Numbered from the stretch's first letter, positions 1 to 20,984 are shown. The stretch: DNA of 64,000 nucleotides from Chrysoperla carnea (GCF_905475395.1 NC_058339.1:45951172-46015171), one strand, 5' to 3'. Made by a program: numbers and translations. The notes: a model not told the origin generated them from the letters alone.

Positions 1-2469
1 ATGAATGGTACCACGTAAAAAATTAATTATAAAGAATTTAAAATGAGTTGAATTATTTCTACACTTCGAAAGCTAGTCAGATATTTCCCCAAAATATTTC
101 GAAATAGAAATTTTTTTTAAATTTATGTTTGAAAAGTCGGCCATTCAAAGTGAATTAGAAAAAATTGAACTTATTTTTCTTTACATTATTTTCTTATTTG
201 TTTTTCAGCGTGAAATTCATGAGCATTTTTTAATTTAGTATATTTATTATATATTTAAAAGAGAATACTTTTCTCGCATGTTTGGATAAATGTCATTTTT
301 TATAACCTAAAATAGCCTTAAAATTAAGTATTATCATGATTTATTAAATTTATTTATTTCACGGAATAAGAAAATTATACTATTCTACAGAGAGGTGCTG
401 AATGCAGTTAGGGAATTGGCAAAAAGTGTCAGGAACTTATATGTATAATCGATCTTTAATTTACAATATTTCATCATTTAAAATTATGATTTATCTATAT
501 ATGACACGTCACGGTGCCCAAATTTAGTTCAAATCATTTGTATTTAATCAAAACAAGAATAGAAGCTAAGAATATGTGAAAAAACGGATCTAATTTTTAT
601 CATTTGACAATCTTTCGTATTGGCAACTACTTGAAAAAGAAGATAAGTTGCAAATAGTGATAAAATGTTTACCGTTAATATATTTATTAAATAGGAAGTT
701 ACTCAAAATTTTTGTATTGTATTCCATATATTAGAACGATTTAGTATAATTTTTATTTGGATGAATATGCTCCGGTCAATTTAAAAATTTTAAGATGCAA
801 AATATTTTTTTAGAATGGGCAAGGATATTTTGAAATAAGTAATTAAGCATAAAACAGGATCCGAGTATTAGTAAATACAAATTTTAAAATCAGCAATTTC
901 AAATAGAATAACTTGGACGTCTATTAATTTTTTGTAATGTAATTGAAATAGACTTAAAATAATATTATATTATAAAATTAGTTGCGGGATGCGCATCAAT
1001 TAATGTATTTATCTATCGAGGAACTTGAAATTTTCAGGCTTACTATCTAAACGTAGATCTGAGGCTCTTTGGAGTATCCCACTCTGGTTCATTATATCTT
1101 TCGCATATTCTAAATGTCAACTAACATTAAAATTCAAGCATTCTTAATACATGAAGTTACGAAAGTAATTGGAAGCCGGTATTTTTAGGTTTTACTGAAA
1201 TGCATGTTTTAAAAAAATTCATCCATACAAAAATTCTACCATATTTAAACGTTGGTATTATGTAAATATATTTTGTATTATTTATAAATGTAATATTTTT
1301 GTTAAATTATTTTTTTTGTTATTTATTTTGATAATATCTCAGTGATTATAAAACTGTATTATTATTTTTTTAAATACAGTATAAAATAAATGCTTAGTAC
1401 CTACCTTAAAGTAAATAAATGACTAAGTATATTAATAATAAATTGAGTCTCAAGTCAAATTCAATAAGGCTGTGAAAATTGCACCTCAATGTAATATATT
1501 ATTACAATTGATAATCTAAATACTGCCAATCGATTTATACATTTTAATGAAAAAAAACACACAGTACTTTAAATAAACAAAAAAATTTCAAATTTTCTTG
1601 AATATTAGTTGGTCGGATACGAAGGTAGTTTGTCCGATTGCTACCCTGTCCTATACAAATGCTGTCTCACCCTACTGTTTATCGCTAGCTCACATTTACT
1701 TATGATTAATGTGAATAAAAATTATTTCTATTAAAATAATAATAAAACTCCTCAAAATTAAAAAAAAAAATCTTTCTAAATCTACGAAAACCGATTTATA
1801 AAAATAAAAAATTTTCGTTTTTTTTATTTATTCAGCGAAATTATTAAAATAATGTTTTTAGATTTTAACATTTACTATAGAGATTACATGTTAAAAGTTC
1901 GATTTTTAATAATTAATTACACAAAAATCCTTCGTCAGACTTTGTCAAAAAATTATTTTATATGCAAGAGTTAGCAATTAATAACATCAAAAAATCATAA
2001 TTGTTTTACATTGCCTTACTATCCGATCAACCTTATAAATAGTGCTATTTTATAATTAGTGGCCTTTATTATAGAGGCTTTAAACTTATAATTAGTGGCT
2101 TTATATATAAATTGGGCTTTAATTTAAATGATATTCAATATTTTCATTCAACAAAATTTTATATGAATTTTGTGAAACTTTTGAAAGTAAAATTTAAAAA
2201 CATCGATCTGGTGTTAAAAATGTATCCTAAGCGTCTGTTCTCAAGCTATTTATAATATTTGTTCTCGGCGGCTCCTATATATCAAGTTGAACCATTTTTT
2301 GCATAACATTAATAGATGATCAAAAAGTCAACAAACTTCACCACCGCGTCACCGATTAAGTAAAATTAAATATAATATACAAATATAATAAAATAAATTA
2401 TAAGAATAACATTTTAGTTTGAATGGAAAAAATGTATCTTCTTATTTACCTGAAAGATTATTTAAATTG

Positions 2470-3630
2470 AAAATACTATGGACGCGAAGTGTTTATCACA
2501 TTGATTGAATTTATTTGAACCGTAGCCCAAAAAATTTGAGAATTAAAAAAACTTAAGGATTACCAATGTAAAAACTTAAGAAATAAAGAACAAATCTCTA
2601 AGCACCATTCATAGTTGTAACAACGAGCGACAAACTGGTAATAGTTCTAGTTCCCATACCAGGAATATATCCATTATAATAACAAAAAAATTGAAGGTGA
2701 ATTTGTGTCTTAACTAAAAATCTCAAAATAATGCAAATTTATATCTTTTTGTCGTTAGTTTTGATTATTGACAGACAAAATTAAACCGCCATAAGTTTAG
2801 AAATTGGGAAATTTACAAGCTATTTTGTCCATATAAAATCAATTTTAACAAAGAATGAACTGCGTTCAATTTTCTCTTGTTTGAAATAATTCAAAGGCCT
2901 AAATTCAACCTCTTATTAAAGTGCATATAAGATTATGTTTTAAACCGTATTAACGTTCTTTAATCATAGATAATAATTAAATAATAGTCAGTTTTATTAA
3001 TAATAATTAGATATGTTTAATTTATTACAAAAGCAGAACTAAATTTATTATAAACGATGTTATTATATATTAATAATTTTTAACATTTGTTATAAAAAAT
3101 TTTTTTAAGAAAATTACGTTATTTACAAGTTTGATTAATATTCTATTAAAAATATAGCATGCTTTGATAAAAAGGCGTTAACAATTTTAAAATTGTGACG
3201 TCGATTCACAAATTCAAATATTTATAATAGTTAGCAAAAGCAATATAAAAAATTTAACTGTCTTTGGTTTCAACAATATTAAGTTCCTATTTGATAAAAT
3301 TATTCTAAAAATTTAGGAAATGTGAGTTCTAATCAGTCGTATGTTAGTGTTTGTTGTCTGCAAAAACGCTTATTTGTTTTAAAAGTTTTGACTATCGAAA
3401 ACATTAATAATTAATTATTAGAAAGTTGTAGAAGATTCTCCGTCAAAAAGTTTCAGTTACCGCAAGCTTGATTATCGATTATTTTCGTTTGATTCTCTGC
3501 CCATTTGATCGGAATAAACTATTCAGTATTGTATTTTATTGTATTTAAAATAATACTACTGATGCAAAGCGTTAATCACATATTTCATATCGGCTGGTTT
3601 TGTTTGACCCGTAGCCCAAGAAGGTTGCTT
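2470..3630 (+). repeat. Two diverged copies of a dispersed sequence (2470-2540 and 3549-3630)
   Basis: Both copies read roughly AATACTA..GA(C/T)GC(G/A)AAG(T/C)GTT(T/A)ATCACAT, then a variable spacer, then TTGA(A/C)CCGTAGCCCAA. They lie in the same orientation about 1.08 kb apart. They could be ends of one decayed element or two insertions of one family. No coding capacity lies between them. Confidence 0.35.
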
Positions 3631-4530
3631 GTTTTATTTTAACTGTGGATAGTACTGTACGTACGCGCATAAATAGAGGCCAAATTTAGCGATAACGTAA
3701 CTATTATTTGTACGACAGGGTTGCGATAAATCTATTGTATTGCCAGTGCCGCAATTTATTTTGCGAGATACATTATATTCGATTAAACAATGCGGACGAA
3801 TAATAGTCAACACATTATCGAAAATACAAGTACAACCCCCGTACCTTTTATATCCCTACAAACACCATATTAACACATGGGGACGCTAAAGCTACAATCA
3901 CCCACAATCTACGTTTTCAAAAATAACAACATTTATACTATTCTCGTCGACTTAATAATCGTGACAATGACATGTAACTTTAGTATAAAATATAGCGTTA
4001 TGGTTAATTTTTAAACATAAAAACTAAAATTTAATAATAATTGTTGTTACGACTAACATGCATATTTTATGAAAATTTCGTATCATACGTACAAATTAAT
4101 ACCAAAAAAGAAAAATTATTTCAAAAATAGACTTCGATATATAATGGTGTTTTGAATTAGTAATTTTGAATTTATTCTGTTATTGTAATAATAAAAAAAA
4201 ATATATATATTTAAATGTACAAAAAACTGTGTGACATATTTTTTAAAAATTATATTTAAATGTACGATTTATCAAATTTGATTTAATAGCCCGATCCTTT
4301 AATCATATTTACATGACAAAATACTTTTTTTTTTATATTTATAAAATGTACTACTATAATATTTGATAATAATTTTTGGAAAAAAATCTAAAAGAAATAT
4401 TTATATAAACAAATATAAAAGTAAACTTATTACAAAATTTGTACAATTAGGTAATTTTTAATAATATATAGTTTCAGGCATTTCAGATTGTTTTATCATT
4501 TAAATTACTATTATTAGGATAAGAGGTGTT

Positions 4531-4729
4531 CTGAATCAAAGAAATGAGCACCAAACAGCAAATCTTTAATTGAAACATTTCGCTATTTAATTTATAGCTT
4601 CTTCAGGCTCTATACAAAAAACAGACATATAAATTATTAAAAACACTAATTAACAAAAACAAATTCATCATATCTTAAAGACATATAATATGAGACTTTA
4701 AAGACAATGTATGTATTTCTTTGATCCAG
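4531..4729. mobile_element. Short TIR-bounded non-autonomous element
   Basis: The left end CTGAATCAAAGAAATGA matches the reverse complement of the right end, CTGGATCAAAGAAATAC, at most positions. The roughly 199-bp interior is non-coding and includes a TTTAATTGAAACATTTCGCTATTTAA-type segment. Target-site duplications are not clear, so this may also be the remnant of a larger element. Confidence 0.35.
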
Positions 4730-5979
4730 ATCTTTTTAAATAATATTATCATTTAAATTGATAAATATCATAAAAAATTTTGACATACAAAAATATATGA
4801 TTATTGGCTATATAAAAATTAAAAATATGCGGAATTTGTAAATTTAAATTTTCTAAAAGTAAATTAATGAAAAAATAGTTTTTCTAAAACTATTTCAATC
4901 ACTTTTACACTTCTTGCATGTGTAATTTGATGTAACTTTTTACACATTTGTGTGTGTAATTTATAATGCACGAAAAGTGTCTTGTTATTCGTAACACTAC
5001 TGTTGCTTTATATTACAATTTTCGTGCAATAACAAATACAGACGATAAATCTGACAAACATTAAAATTTGGGAATATCATCTTGTGACTTTTTAAAAACA
5101 ACAAACAACTTTTACAAATTGTTCACTTTTTCAATTTAAAATTATATAAAAAGATTCTGTACAAAAATAATGTTGGGATTATGGTTTCAAATCTTTTATA
5201 TTTTTAACAATAAAAATGTCTGAGCTAATTCGAAAATATTAGTAGGTATTCGGCAAAGTTATAGTTTGATTAATAATTATATAATAACTAATCATTATTT
5301 TAACATCAATAAATTACTTTTTTATGTACAAATTAATGGTAGCTTTAAAACGTTTATTTTGAAATTTGCTTTAAAACAATTGTGCCTATATAGTAGTAAT
5401 TTTGGGCATTAATATAGTGCAATCTATTAACGCACTACATTGGTATATCATTAAATAAAGTAGCAATATATTTTTTATTAATAACTGCTTTCTTTTTACT
5501 AAAATATTAGAATATTTTCTGTTATTAAAACAAGTCTATTCACTTGCGTCTAAATTATATTTATGGAACACACATCTTAAATTCAATAAAAGAAATTCTT
5601 TTAAAATTCAATAAAAGAAAAAGAAATGCAGTTAAAAATATAACAAAATTTTAAAATCGTACTTATTAGACTTTGTTACAATTAGAATATGATATATTTT
5701 ATAAGATATTTTTTTAAAAATTATGTAATAGATGATAATGTTTGAATATAAGTATAAAACTTAATTGCTTTTTTATTTCATTTCATAACCCATTAGTTCT
5801 GAATAAAACCGATCGAATTCAAATTAAATCCAATAGTCAGTTATAATATTACAACTGGATATGTTCAAAAACCAAACTTGGAAAATATGCGTTGAACAAT
5901 TCTGATTTCTTCAATTTGAATTTGCATTTGTCATCCAAGTTTTAATTCCATAACCATAACCAACTGTTTATAGTTAAAT

Positions 5980-6307
5980 CAATGGCACGTAGACGTAGAC
6001 CTAGACAGACAACCGGATGGTTCGTGGTATTTGGGATCCTGAAGCGATTCGCAATCCCAAGTTGGCCATAAATGGACAGGATCGGAAATTGTAGGGGGTG
6101 TTAAAAAATTGATCGTGTGGCAACCTAATAAAAATGTGGTTACGTGAATTTTCATACCTAATAACCGTTAAAAATCGAATTTTAAACGATATTGAAAGGC
6201 TCATTGGAAGTTGGCTCGAGCTACGAAGAGAATTTGTGAATCGGTTAAAAATTCCAATACCACTAGCCATCCGGTTGTCTGCCCAGTTCTACATCTACGT
6301 GCTATTG
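5980..6307. mobile_element. MITE with about 70-bp terminal inverted repeats
   Basis: The left arm starts CAATGGCACGTAGACGTAGA and the reverse complement of the right end starts CAATAGCACGTAGATGTAGA. Similarity continues through GACAACCGGATGG and GTGGTATT to CGATTC(G/A)C, so each arm is about 70 bp and the whole is about 328 bp. No transposase is encoded. Two short overlapping open frames on opposite strands here are by-products of the inverted repeat. The superfamily is not recognised. Confidence 0.7.
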
Positions 6308-7988
6308 CTTTGGATATTATTTTTGTTCGATGTACATTGAGATACGTATCTCAATGCCAACTAAATTCAATCTACAGAAGTCAACCTTGAATAAAGTGCC
6401 TTATCAAATCTTATTGTGCAATTTAAATAATTTGCCCTTGTAATTTTGCTGAAACAATTTATTTATAAAGGTTAACTTCTATAGTTGGAGTTTGGTGTAT
6501 TGAACAAAACTAAGAAATCTATAGCGGCCTTGATACTGATCCACACATTTTAAAGACAATTGCGTTTTCTCCACGGCATTTAAAATATAGAAAATTAGTT
6601 TAGCTCAAATCGTGAACAGCGACGGGTTCAAATTTTTTAGTTTCCCATTTCTTTACAGTAAAATACTGTACTTTTCTCGCTTTATTGTTTCGAAGTACGG
6701 ATAAAATGATTTACATAAGAACTGATTATATAAGAAAAGAGAATATAAATGATTTATATTGTTTCAAAGTGCATAGGTAATAAAGTTAGACGACGATACG
6801 GAACCATAATACCGTTAAAACATTTCTAATTATTTTTATGTTTTCTTAACTGTATTTTTTAATTTAATGCTCCACATGGGCATATATCGAGGAATAAGGG
6901 CATCTATCATCCCTGAATCTGAGCTTATCATTGTTAATATCAAAAAATGTTAATAAAGATATCTATAAATCAAAAAAACCTCTTTTGTCCTCTCTTGGTC
7001 CAAAAGCTGAGTATATCCATGATTATCAAACTATTAAGAATGAACATCCAAAAGCGGTCTCGGATTCGATTCCCCTTCGAGAAAATTCAATTGTTTTTTT
7101 TTTAATTTTTTTCTTTGTGATTGTCTCAAATATGTTTTCTAAAGGAGACCATTATAAACGTTATGTATATAATTTGCAACATATGGCAAAAACTCTTTTC
7201 TGTATCTATAACGATAATCAAATTTTTTTCGTACATTATGGCAGTATTTTGATCAAAAATTATTATATAAATTATATTACGCCATTATCTAATATTTTTA
7301 GTTATTGTTCGTAAATTGAAAACTTATACATGCATTGTTTAATACACGATCGCATATTGTTTAAAACAATTAAAACTATTGTAATATCAGTTCATAGAAT
7401 AATATATGTGTCTGTCTGTATGTATCAATTTGAATAATATAAAAATCAAATTTATGTACTCTAATCGGTACTATATTTTTGTTGATAAAAATTATATTAA
7501 AAAAATAATTAATACATATTTGGCTAATGAATTTTATTGTAACTGATTTTTTCAAGGTTTTACTACTATTAGTAGATAAAAATTGAAAAAATATTGAAAA
7601 AAATTGTTGCAAAAATTATCAAAGTTATTGTTAAGAGCAAATTAGTGGTTATTGAAAACATAAATTTGTTTTAAGGCAATTTAATTGCAAAATAGTTTAT
7701 TGTATTTAATAATTTAAAGATCTTGTGAATATAATTAATCAAAAGAATTGATACAAAATTCACTTTTTCATGAAATGCATCTTTAGTTTGTTGTAAAATT
7801 TCATAATTTCATTATTTATTGGTACAGACTTTATAGTATGTATCTAATGACCTCCTGTCTAATTTAACTGTATAAAAACAAACATATTTAGTATTCGTGT
7901 CAAAACAAAAGAATAATCGCTGAAAAAACTGAATAAATGTCGAAAGTATTAAATATTTTTCAAAATTATTCCACGTTGGATATGCAAT
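6308..7988. other. Non-coding upstream region of IRE1
   Basis: There is no recognisable gene. A perfect 22-bp palindrome (CATTGAGATACGTATCTCAATG) lies at 6335-6356, just outside the MITE. An open frame at 6931-7314 has skewed AT-rich composition and no family resemblance. A candidate TATA box precedes IRE1 at 7871. Confidence 0.5.
7871..7878 (+). promoter_or_regulatory. Candidate TATA box of IRE1
   Basis: TATAAAAA lies 118 bp upstream of the IRE1 start codon. A start site about 30 bp downstream would give a 5' UTR of roughly 90 bases. No strong TCAGT initiator follows, so support is positional only. Confidence 0.3.
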
Positions 7989-15169
<7,181 letters not shown>

Positions 15170-15543
15170 AAATTATTTTGAAAACTTAATATTTAAGTTT
15201 CTTGAATGAAATATGAAGTTTTCTAGTCGAAAAATGTGTCAATTCGTAAAATATTGTACATAGATTTGAAGATTTTGTAGGAGTCACTTCGTATTATTTG
15301 TGGAGCTATAGTATAAACAAAACAAAAAGCAAGTTTAAATTTAAAAATTACAATATTTTAGGGAGACAAACACCTTAACTCTAACTGTTTCCCTTAAAAA
15401 GATTGACTTGTTAAGTTTCGTGGCATTTGTTTATAGGATGGTTTTCTTTCTATATATTTTTTATGATTGCATAGTTTATTTGAATGCAATGCAGTTGTCA
15501 TTGCAATTTAAAAATTCAGAAAACATCTCTGCCAAAATAGTTA

Positions 15544-15549
15544 AATAAA
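15544..15549 (+). terminator. Candidate IRE1 polyadenylation signal
   Basis: This is the first AATAAA hexamer that I find downstream of the IRE1 stop codon, about 375 bp into the presumed 3' UTR. A variant signal closer to the stop cannot be excluded. Confidence 0.3.
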
Positions 15550-18500
15550 TTAGCTAGTAAGCATTTAACATTATTTCATCGACCAAATTAATTGATCAAA
15601 AAAGATACTTGAAATTTTTTTAAAGATTAGAATATCGTAGATTTTTTATTTAAATTGACCAATCGAAATTTTAATTTTTTTAAATTTGCGAAATTAAGCA
15701 ATATGTGATTTAAATGCATGTCTTTCATTTGGTGCTTACAGTGGTCATATTTATGATCATGAAGAACAATTGGTATACTGAAAATTAAAACATATATCTA
15801 GAGGTGTGCAAGACTCATAAAGAGGTTGGAGGTATGTTTGAAAAACAAAATTTTCGACACTGGGTGTTATTAAAACAAACGCTTTAAAAAAAAAATAATA
15901 TCCAGCACGATTAATAGAGGAAGCCGAAATTAGAGGGCGCCAGGCTTAGAATTTTTTTTTATAAAGAGGGTATTTATGGACCTCTATTTTGGAAACTGCT
16001 TCTCTAGCACAAGAAATCTGTTTTTAATGGATGAGCCACTTACACAATCGAGCCAAATTGAGCCAATCACAGAATGAAATTGGATTGTTGTGAGCGCCAA
16101 ATAGAATGAGTTTTAAATAATTAATTCATCTCTCAATTTACAATAAATTTTGGCAGTTGAAAGTATGAAATATATTAAATTTTATTTGAAAATGACGAAA
16201 AATTAAACTTACAAACACTTGATTAAAATGTGAATATTTTTTGGATTCCCTGTTTAATGGAATCATTTTTTACCCACCTTATTTTTACATTTCTTTTTTT
16301 TGTAAGCTTTTTGCAATATTTTTGTAGATCAAGTTAACAATTATCATTTGCGCAATTCTTTTAAGTATTGACTTGTGATTATGTGGGTTAAAATAATTGG
16401 TTATATTGGACCATAAATAAAAAGTTAATAAACGGTTAACAAACACAAGAGCAACATTTTTTAGCTTAACAATTAATAAGATAAAGAATTGAGATTTTAA
16501 CAAAAATTGTCTCGATTGTATTAGAATAAATTCAATAATTCATTAAAATTCAATTCGAAGTGTTTGGGTATAAATCTCATATTCATATTAGACCTTATGA
16601 ATTATTAATTTTTTATGACCGGATCTGAGGAAAGAAAATTAACGACTGGAAATCTGGTGCGTTATGTCAAAGGAATAATTCTAGATGGATACACAGCTTT
16701 TTAAAAAGAATTAAAATAAAGATTCGCAAATATTGTACACTTATTTAAATTAAAATAAGGTCCTATTTTTTAGAAATATAATGTTGTTACGTATTTTTTA
16801 CGTTTTGTATATTCACTCGCTAGCGTGAAAATAGTTCTTTTTTGGATTTAATAGATTAGAAAAGTGTGACGACACGAATTAAAGATGGATATATTTTCCG
16901 GGCCCAATATTATACTTCCTACAAAATATTATATTTATTTTTTATTAGTACGGACCAAGAGCCAGTAAATCATTGGGTGGTAAAAATTTAAAAGGACGCA
17001 ATTACTTGTCCCACACTATAATGATAATTACAATTTATTTAAGATTTTCCATTATAGTACGCGAGATTCTTGGAAAAAAATTAGTTATTGGTTAAAAAAA
17101 TCAGCCGCAAATTGTATATTTTTATATGAAATTAAAAATTTTGAATTAAAATTGGCACTCTTGCCAAAAGCATGAAAAACTAATCATGTGTATAAATTAA
17201 GAAAAACGTAAATTTATAATTGCAATCCTATAAATAATAAAATCAGAAAAGGTCAATTTTATAAAGATCTTATTATGTTAGAAAGAAATGGGCCGGAAAG
17301 CTACAAAGTTACGTCACGGTATTCCTAGCTAATACATAATGCATATCATTAATATTGCAAAAGTTCATAATAAACTTGTAGTCGAAGAAATTTTGTTTTC
17401 GGATATATACAGTGCAAGAAAAAAAAAATATACAAGGACGTGAAACTTGAATGTAGAGGATAGCAGGAAAATGGGCGCCTATCTGGGCGATATCTAATCC
17501 TCGGTCGTTGTGTACGTTATATACTGCGCATCAGGCTGTCTTTTGTTTTCAATCGACTAGAAGTGATTGAAAACAATTGAAATTAAAGAACAATTCAAAA
17601 TCAGACTGTCTAAGTGATACACCAAAATTAAAATAATAAGTATACAATTTGTTTTATTTTTAATGTGTGATTCTTTTTATAGAAACAAGACAGAAAGTTC
17701 TTATAAACATATGATCAAAGTATTTTCGCTTTTGAGTTAAACGATGATTAAGTGAAATAATTTTTGTCATCCTATACGTGGAAAATGAAATGTGTCTGGC
17801 CAAATGTTTATGTGAACGTTTTCCTTATGTCTATGTATGGAAAGTATGGAAAATCTCACAAGAAATCGTAAGCAAAATTATTTACTATTTCGAAAATCTT
17901 TGTTACTATTCTTTATACGAAAATATGCTATCGTTTATCTCGAAAATGATATATTTTTGATCATAATATGATCTTTTTCCTTTTTTTTTTTTTTTTTTAC
18001 ACAATAAATCACAATTAAAATTTTTTAACAATATTAATGATACACCTTTATAAGGGAGCACTTTTTTGTGCATCTCCCATTTATACAGATATCCCCTTCC
18101 TCTATTTGAAAACAAATACGTAGCTAAATATCACGTTAGCGTGTGACTAGAGCTTGCGTTTTTAAAATTAATAATATACATCACACAATGAAATACATAA
18201 TTTGAAATTATGTAGTTGACAAATTTTATATTGATATATGACTGTGATAACTTAAAAGTACATGATAAATACTTAAATAATTTTTAGCACATAATATTGT
18301 TAAATGTTTATTAATTATTATTTAAAAAAATTAATTATAGAAAAAGTAAAAATTTAATATAGAGTATGTACAGGGTGGTTCCTCAAAAATTAACCCCAAT
18401 TTTGCCATAACAAGTGAAATCCAAACTAAGTCGATTTTTTAATTTTAATTTCATTTATTTCTTTCTTTTAAAATATTTTAAAACATTTATTTTATCAAAT

Positions 18501-19477
18501 TCAAATTGATTATGCAAATATTTTTTAATTGTTTTTGGTATAATTTTTCATAAATTTAATTTTTGGGAGACCACACTTATGTATATTTAGAGGAGTTACA
18601 TATTTAACCTAGATTGATTAAAATTTGGTTCGGGGGAATTTTTGTCAGCTTTTTATGTTTTGAATTTAATTTTAGTGAGTTGCATCGTTTAAATCTATTT
18701 AAGGAGGATCATTTATTTATATAAATAAAAACTTACACCACATTACTCGAAATAAATTAATGTTGAGTATTAAATCAAAATGAATAATACATTTTCGGGG
18801 ACCTGTTTCAAAATGAAATGAATAAAATAGTAGAACGGTATTGGTACACATTCCTGATTGGTCATTTTATTAATATTAGACTTATTTAATCATTTGGGCA
18901 TATCGGAAGACATTTCATTTTAAAATAGCCTGGAGAAAATTCTAAAAGTGACAAGAATAAATAAAACTGTGATACTTACGTCACTTAGGAAGAAAAAAAT
19001 AAATTCGAGATATATTTTTTTGAATATCATATTCTGTCCATTTTAGTTTATTGTTTAGGTTTGTAATATTTAATTCCTCTTAATTTAGCAGGACAGACAA
19101 TATTATTTTTATAGAATAACCTATACGCCATTTTTATGCCTGGAAAAGTTTTTGAACATCTACATTAATGAATTATTAAAGCCACAATTTTATTAAAAGT
19201 AAAAAAATGCCTAATTTCCATTTTTAAATCTAATGTTTACATTAACTTTTGAATCTAAAATTTTGTTACAACATGGAAATGAAATAGTAATAATGGAACT
19301 TGGTTTTATTTAAACAAATATTATTGTGAAAAAACCCCTGCTCTGTAAAATATAATTTAAAAAGGCATTTGTACATTGTAATTTTTATTGCATAGCTTCA
19401 ATAGCAAAAGCTCTCTAAAGAGTCTCTTGGTGTGTGTTGACTATTGAGTATCTGAAAGAGTATGTTTTTTAACAAAG

Positions 19478-19822
19478 CAGAGTCTCGATAACGTAAGCAC
19501 CTTTATAAATCAATAAATTTTTTTGTTCCCTTTCCATCAGACTCTGAAACCTCGTTTGATTAAAATACAAAGCTTCTTTAACTTAAACGAACAATTCGGA
19601 TAATTTCGACATTGGACCTCAATAACTTAAAGTACCTATATTTTTATTATAATTTAACTTTTCCTTGTGTGTATAATAAATAAAATAATTCATATACATA
19701 ACACAAAATGAATAATCAATAAACATTAAAAACTCCATAACTTAAACCCTTAGTAAGTTAAAAATTCGATAACTCAAATCATTTAAAATTTCCTTTAGTT
19801 TTTACTTATCGAGATTCTACTG
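19478..19822. mobile_element. Decayed pogo/Tigger-like element
   Basis: The left end reads CAGAGTCTCGATAACGTAAG and the reverse complement of the right end reads CAGTAGAATCTCGATAAGTA. These resemble the CAGTAGA(G/A)TCTCGATAA termini of the cleaner 100-bp element at 30030-30129. TA follows the right end; the left flank lacks a matching TA. There are no intact frames inside. The right end abuts another inverted-repeat element. Confidence 0.45.
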
Positions 19823-20057
19823 TATATATGTCAACGTAAGATTTAATTTCCGTCAGATTATAAACTAGCTAGTAAAATTGCAAATTATCTTCCAAAAAAG
19901 GGCTAAAAACAAACCAAACCCGTGCTAACTCGATCCAGACCAACTAAACATAACGCAATAAGTTAATTTTTGTTAATAGGTGTTGAGGTAGCGTTTTGTA
20001 CTGGTTGTAACCCGTTTACTATCTGACGGAAATTACAATTTTACGTTGACATATATA
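19823..20057. mobile_element. MITE with about 43-bp TIRs
   Basis: The left arm TATATATGTCAACGTAAGAT and the reverse complement of the right arm, TATATATGTCAACGTAAAAT, continue through TTTCCGTCAGAT to AAAC with a few mismatches. The element is about 235 bp, with no coding capacity. The TA-rich ends are compatible with a TA target duplication. It directly abuts the pogo-like element to its left. Confidence 0.7.
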
Positions 20058-20923
20058 TTGGTCAAAATATGATTAACTATTTTGTTCAACGTTCGTTTGA
20101 AAAGATGGGAGGAAATAATTTGCAAAGATTTCTTACTTTTTTTTACTTTGCTTTGTGGTCGAAAATCAGCCAGGAAAAATAATTCGAAGAAAATATAATT
20201 TAGTTGAATTAACAAACTGTGGGGTTTGAATTTAATCACACTGTCCATTAAATTTTATTATCGACAAAAATCGAATCCTTTGTATCAACTTACTCAAACG
20301 TTCACGATAATTAAAAGACAAATCAAAAGCCCTTAGTATGCGCCGACTCTAAAGACACTCTAGAAAAGCGAACAAATCTTTTACAATTTACAACTGCTTT
20401 TCATAGTAATACTGACTTTGAAATGGAATTATCAGCATTCCAAAAGAGTCATTTATCATCAGATTAATAAAAATAAATAAAACAAATTTATTAATAATAA
20501 TAATAATATATATTTTCTTATTAAAGTAAAATATGGCACGTGTTTTCATACAGTGTTGTATTTGTTCACTATATTTTATTGTATATTTTACATTATTATT
20601 TTAATTGTTTTACATAATAATATATTAATTATCTCTATTATTACAAATAAAAGTGTTAATCACTGTATAAAATAAAATAAAAATCTGTTTATTATTTGTG
20701 TATTTTCTCACAACCTACATTAAAAAACAATCATTGCACGTAAAACTAGGAAAATGATGGTGGGTTATCTAGACAGAATAAGTAGCTATAGAGAGCGAGT
20801 TCATAGTCAATTTATCGTTACTTTTCTAAGAATTTCAGTTTATTTTAACTAAAAGAAAAAACATTAGCTAACTAGCTATTAGGTCTAAAACATGTTTTGA
20901 AATTTTCAAGGTTGGTTTCGGGG

Positions 20924-20984
20924 GCGAAACATACACATTTCGGGCATTGCAACAGTTGTAACGCTCGAAACGTGTATGTTCTGC
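20924..20984. repeat. 61-bp near-perfect hairpin
   Basis: Two 30-base arms, GCGAAACATACACATTTCGG... and its inverted copy ending ...GTGTATGTTCTGC, are separated by a single base. All differences between arms are transitions. It is isolated in intergenic DNA, and no flanking duplication was identified. Confidence 0.65.

Larger units (their letters stand above)
1..5979. other. Gene-free AT-rich 5' flank
   Basis: No open reading frame here resembles a known protein, and I see no RNA gene. The stretch is AT-rich, with many homopolymer A/T runs. It holds two diverged copies of an approximately 75-bp sequence (2470-2540 and 3549-3630), a small TIR-bounded element (4531-4729), and a somewhat GC-richer patch at about 3640-3910 that I cannot assign. 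A short imperfect tandem duplication lies near 5580-5625. Confidence 0.6.

Noticed and set aside
6001-6340. Overlapping open frames on both strands
   Set aside because: They lie within the inverted-repeat MITE at 5980-6307 and reflect its symmetry, not genes.
7050-7085. Possible pol III B box (GGATTCGATTCCC)
   Set aside because: No matching A box at the right distance and no cloverleaf; left unannotated.
6931-7314. 127-codon open frame on the plus strand upstream of IRE1
   Set aside because: AT-rich composition with Phe/Ile/Tyr runs, no motif, no family resemblance and no splice context; probably a chance opening.
17440-17660. Less AT-rich patch as possible non-coding first exon or promoter
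   Set aside because: No linked coding exon downstream on the same strand; evidence too weak to annotate.
18373-18400. ACAGGGTGG sequence resembling a common insect TE terminus
   Set aside because: No inverted partner was found within the following kilobase, so it may be coincidence.
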